From NCBI RefSeq assembly GCF_001296025.1, contig NZ_LJHV01000011.1, positions 124,001 to 188,000 of the forward strand: 64,000 bases of DNA. The letters are read 5' to 3'. This DNA comes from Porphyrobacter sp. AAP60. GTDB lineage: Bacteria; Pseudomonadota; Alphaproteobacteria; Sphingomonadales; Sphingomonadaceae. This document shows positions 62,730 through 64,000 of the stretch, one piece after another (position 1 is the stretch's first letter; each line of letters opens with the position of its first letter). Below the pieces are notes generated by a model. That model was not told the origin of the DNA. It worked only from the letters and a program-made list of their open reading frames with translations, and did no database searches. A program made the position numbers and the translations under genes.

Positions 62730-63713
62730 TCAGCCCCCCTTCTTGGCAGCCGCTGCCTTGGCGGGGATGAAGGCATCGATCTGCTGGCCGACGCGGAAGG
62801 CATCGCTTTGCGGCAGGGCATAAATCAGCTGCAAAACCCGCACATCGACGCGTTCGGCAGCAGAATTGGTGAGCGATCGCTTGGGCACCACCTGCGGTTC
62901 GGCGCGGACGAAGGTGGCGTTGACGTGGAGTTCGGCGGCGCCGCGCGGTGAAATCACTGCTGGTTCGCCCAGTGCCACGCGGGCGACTTCGTTCTCGTCG
63001 ATATCCACGCGCACGTGCAGCGGATTGGTTTCGCCCATTTGGATGAAGGGTTGGCTGTTGCCGCCCCCTTGCGTGGCGACGAATTCGCCTGGGCGGATGT
63101 TCACGGCGAGGATTTCGCCCGCAATCGGCGCGCGGATTACCAACCGTTCAATCTCGGTGCGGGCGGCAGCAGCAGCGGATTGCGCCGCGGCGAGGCGCGC
63201 ACGGGCAAGGCCGAGGCGACTAGTCGCGGCGGCTTCCTCACCCTCGGCCCGGATCACTTCGGCGCGGCTGACAGCGGCCGGGTCGTCGAGATTGCGATAG
63301 AGCGCCAGCTGCTGGCGCGCGGTGGATTGCGCCGCGTTCGCCTCGGCTATCGCGGCGCGGGCTTCGCCGATAGCGGCGCCCGCCTGATCAAGGCTGGCAC
63401 GCGCGGCGCGGGCATCGACGGTGAACAACACCTCGCCTTTGCCCACCCTGTCGCCGGGCTGGACCCGCACATCGGTGACGAGGCCCGACAGCGCCGAGCC
63501 GATGTCGATCACCTCGCTGGATGGTTCGACAATACCGGCACCCGCCACGCGCGGCCCTTCGGCCAGCTTGCCGACCGCCTTGGGCGGTTGTTCGGCAGGC
63601 TCTGAAGTGGAGCGATCAGGCAGGCCGAAGAATATCAGCCAAGCGCCAAGGGCTACGCCGATCAGCGCGGCGACCGGCAGGATCTGGCGGGCAAAGCTTA
63701 GATTGCGCAGCAT
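62730..63713 (-). CDS. Efflux membrane fusion protein (HlyD/MacA family)
   Basis: A 327-residue periplasmic adaptor with one N-terminal membrane anchor (QILPVAALIGVALGAWLIFF). Biotinyl-lipoyl-like barrel-sandwich (IDIGSALSGLVTDVRVQPGDRVGKGEVLFTVD and RAPIAGEILAVNIRPGEFV) flanking a helical hairpin of Ala-rich sequence, then a beta-barrel domain (MGETNPLHVRVDIDENEVARVALG). Links the ABC transporter to the outer-membrane factor. Substrate unknown. Confidence 0.9.
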   Translation of the reverse strand: MLRNLSFARQILPVAALIGVALGAWLIFFGLPDRSTSEPAEQPPKAVGKLAEGPRVAGAGIVEPSSEVIDIGSALSGLVTDVRVQPGDRVGKGEVLFTVDARAARASLDQAGAAIGEARAAIAEANAAQSTARQQLALYRNLDDPAAVSRAEVIRAEGEEAAATSRLGLARARLAAAQSAAAAARTEIERLVIRAPIAGEILAVNIRPGEFVATQGGGNSQPFIQMGETNPLHVRVDIDENEVARVALGEPAVISPRGAAELHVNATFVRAEPQVVPKRSLTNSAAERVDVRVLQLIYALPQSDAFRVGQQIDAFIPAKAAAAKKGG

Positions 63714-63758
63714 GGTGTCCTCGGACTTTTCGGGAGGGAAGGGTAGTGGGAGGGGGCG

Positions 63759-64000
63759 TCAGTGATCATCGGGCATTTCCTTGCCGTCATGGGTCACGCG
63801 GCCATCTTCCAGCACGATGATCCGGTCAGCCAGATCGAAGATGCGGTTATCGTGGGTCACGATGATGCAGGCGCGATCTGGCGCCACTGCAACTTCGCGC
63901 AGCAGATCCATTACCCGGCGGCCCGACGAGGCATCGAGCGCTGCGGTGGGTTCGTCGCACACCACAAGGCGCGGTTCGTGCACCAGCGCGCGGGCGATGG
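63759..64000 (-). CDS. ABC transporter ATP-binding protein (MacB/LolD type), C-terminal part
   Basis: The last ~80 residues of an ABC ATPase; the gene continues beyond the window. Visible are the end of the signature helix (AIARALVHEP), Walker B LVVCDEPTAALD, and the H-loop IIVTHDNRIFDLADRIIVLEDGRV. With the fusion protein and outer-membrane channel downstream it forms a MacAB-TolC-like exporter. Confidence 0.92.
   Translation of the reverse strand, partial: IARALVHEPRLVVCDEPTAALDASSGRRVMDLLREVAVAPDRACIIVTHDNRIFDLADRIIVLEDGRVTHDGKEMPDDH

Overview
The window is a GC-rich (roughly 63-65% by eye) alphaproteobacterial chromosome segment, most likely from the Sphingomonadales, family Erythrobacteraceae. 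Pointers are the gene neighbourhood (rpoC followed by a short sphingomonad-type protein, a GapR/DUF1244/pyruvate kinase block, yebC-ruvC), TonB receptor plus ECF sigma/RskA regulation, and gene style. No base-composition count, database search or phylogeny was run, so the family assignment is an inference.

Layout. 1-4429: 3' part of rpoC with a strong intrinsic terminator, a small unknown protein, and a glutamyl-tRNA synthetase. 4562-17884: a dense block of exported proteins of mostly unknown function. It holds three cysteine-paired Sel1-repeat proteins, five exported proteins with conserved cysteines, one opposite-strand paralogue, an OmpR-type response regulator with its histidine kinase, a lipoprotein, and a 973-residue exported TPR-CHAT (caspase-like) protein with an intact His/Cys dyad. 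Many of these genes overlap at ATGA junctions. This block is the best candidate for an undescribed system. 18316-26008: a divergent module. On the minus strand lie two DUF4331-type proteins (the family apparently split over two genes), a TPR protein, a HupE/UreJ-type membrane protein and a TonB-dependent receptor; on the plus strand an ECF sigma factor and a RskA-type anti-sigma factor.

26183-27271: remains of an integrated element, namely an orphan winged-helix gene abutting a truncated tyrosine integrase beside tRNA-Leu(CAG). 27654-39444: housekeeping and metabolic genes: an NDUFA9-like NAD(P)-binding protein, a KtrAB-type potassium uptake pair, a dienelactone-hydrolase-like lipoprotein, a PQQ quinohemoprotein dehydrogenase, a serine hydrolase, PurU, a nitronate monooxygenase and PurT, and a degenerate GGDEF protein. 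PurU makes formate and PurT consumes it. 39707-49790: a PilZ-HTH fusion, aspartokinase, UbiG, GlpQ-like and ArsC-like proteins, RuvC, a possible 30-residue membrane peptide, YebC, a CPBP protease, YbjQ, GapR, DUF1244, pyruvate kinase, an I78 inhibitor and RidA.

49929-53935: a valine/branched-chain catabolic cluster (isobutyryl-CoA dehydrogenase, 3-hydroxyisobutyryl-CoA hydrolase, enoyl-CoA hydratase, 3-hydroxyisobutyrate dehydrogenase), interrupted by a palindromic dispersed repeat. 53932-59605: a surface-polysaccharide locus with a visible deletion. The UDP-GlcNAc 2-epimerase gene stops abruptly and is joined to the last codons of what looks like an O-antigen ligase/polymerase; two nucleotide-sugar dehydrogenases and a GT4 glycosyltransferase precede it. 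59793-61324: a CoA-transferase/racemase and a MaoC hydratase. 61298-64000: a tripartite ABC exporter (outer-membrane factor, membrane fusion protein, start of the ATPase), cut by the window end.
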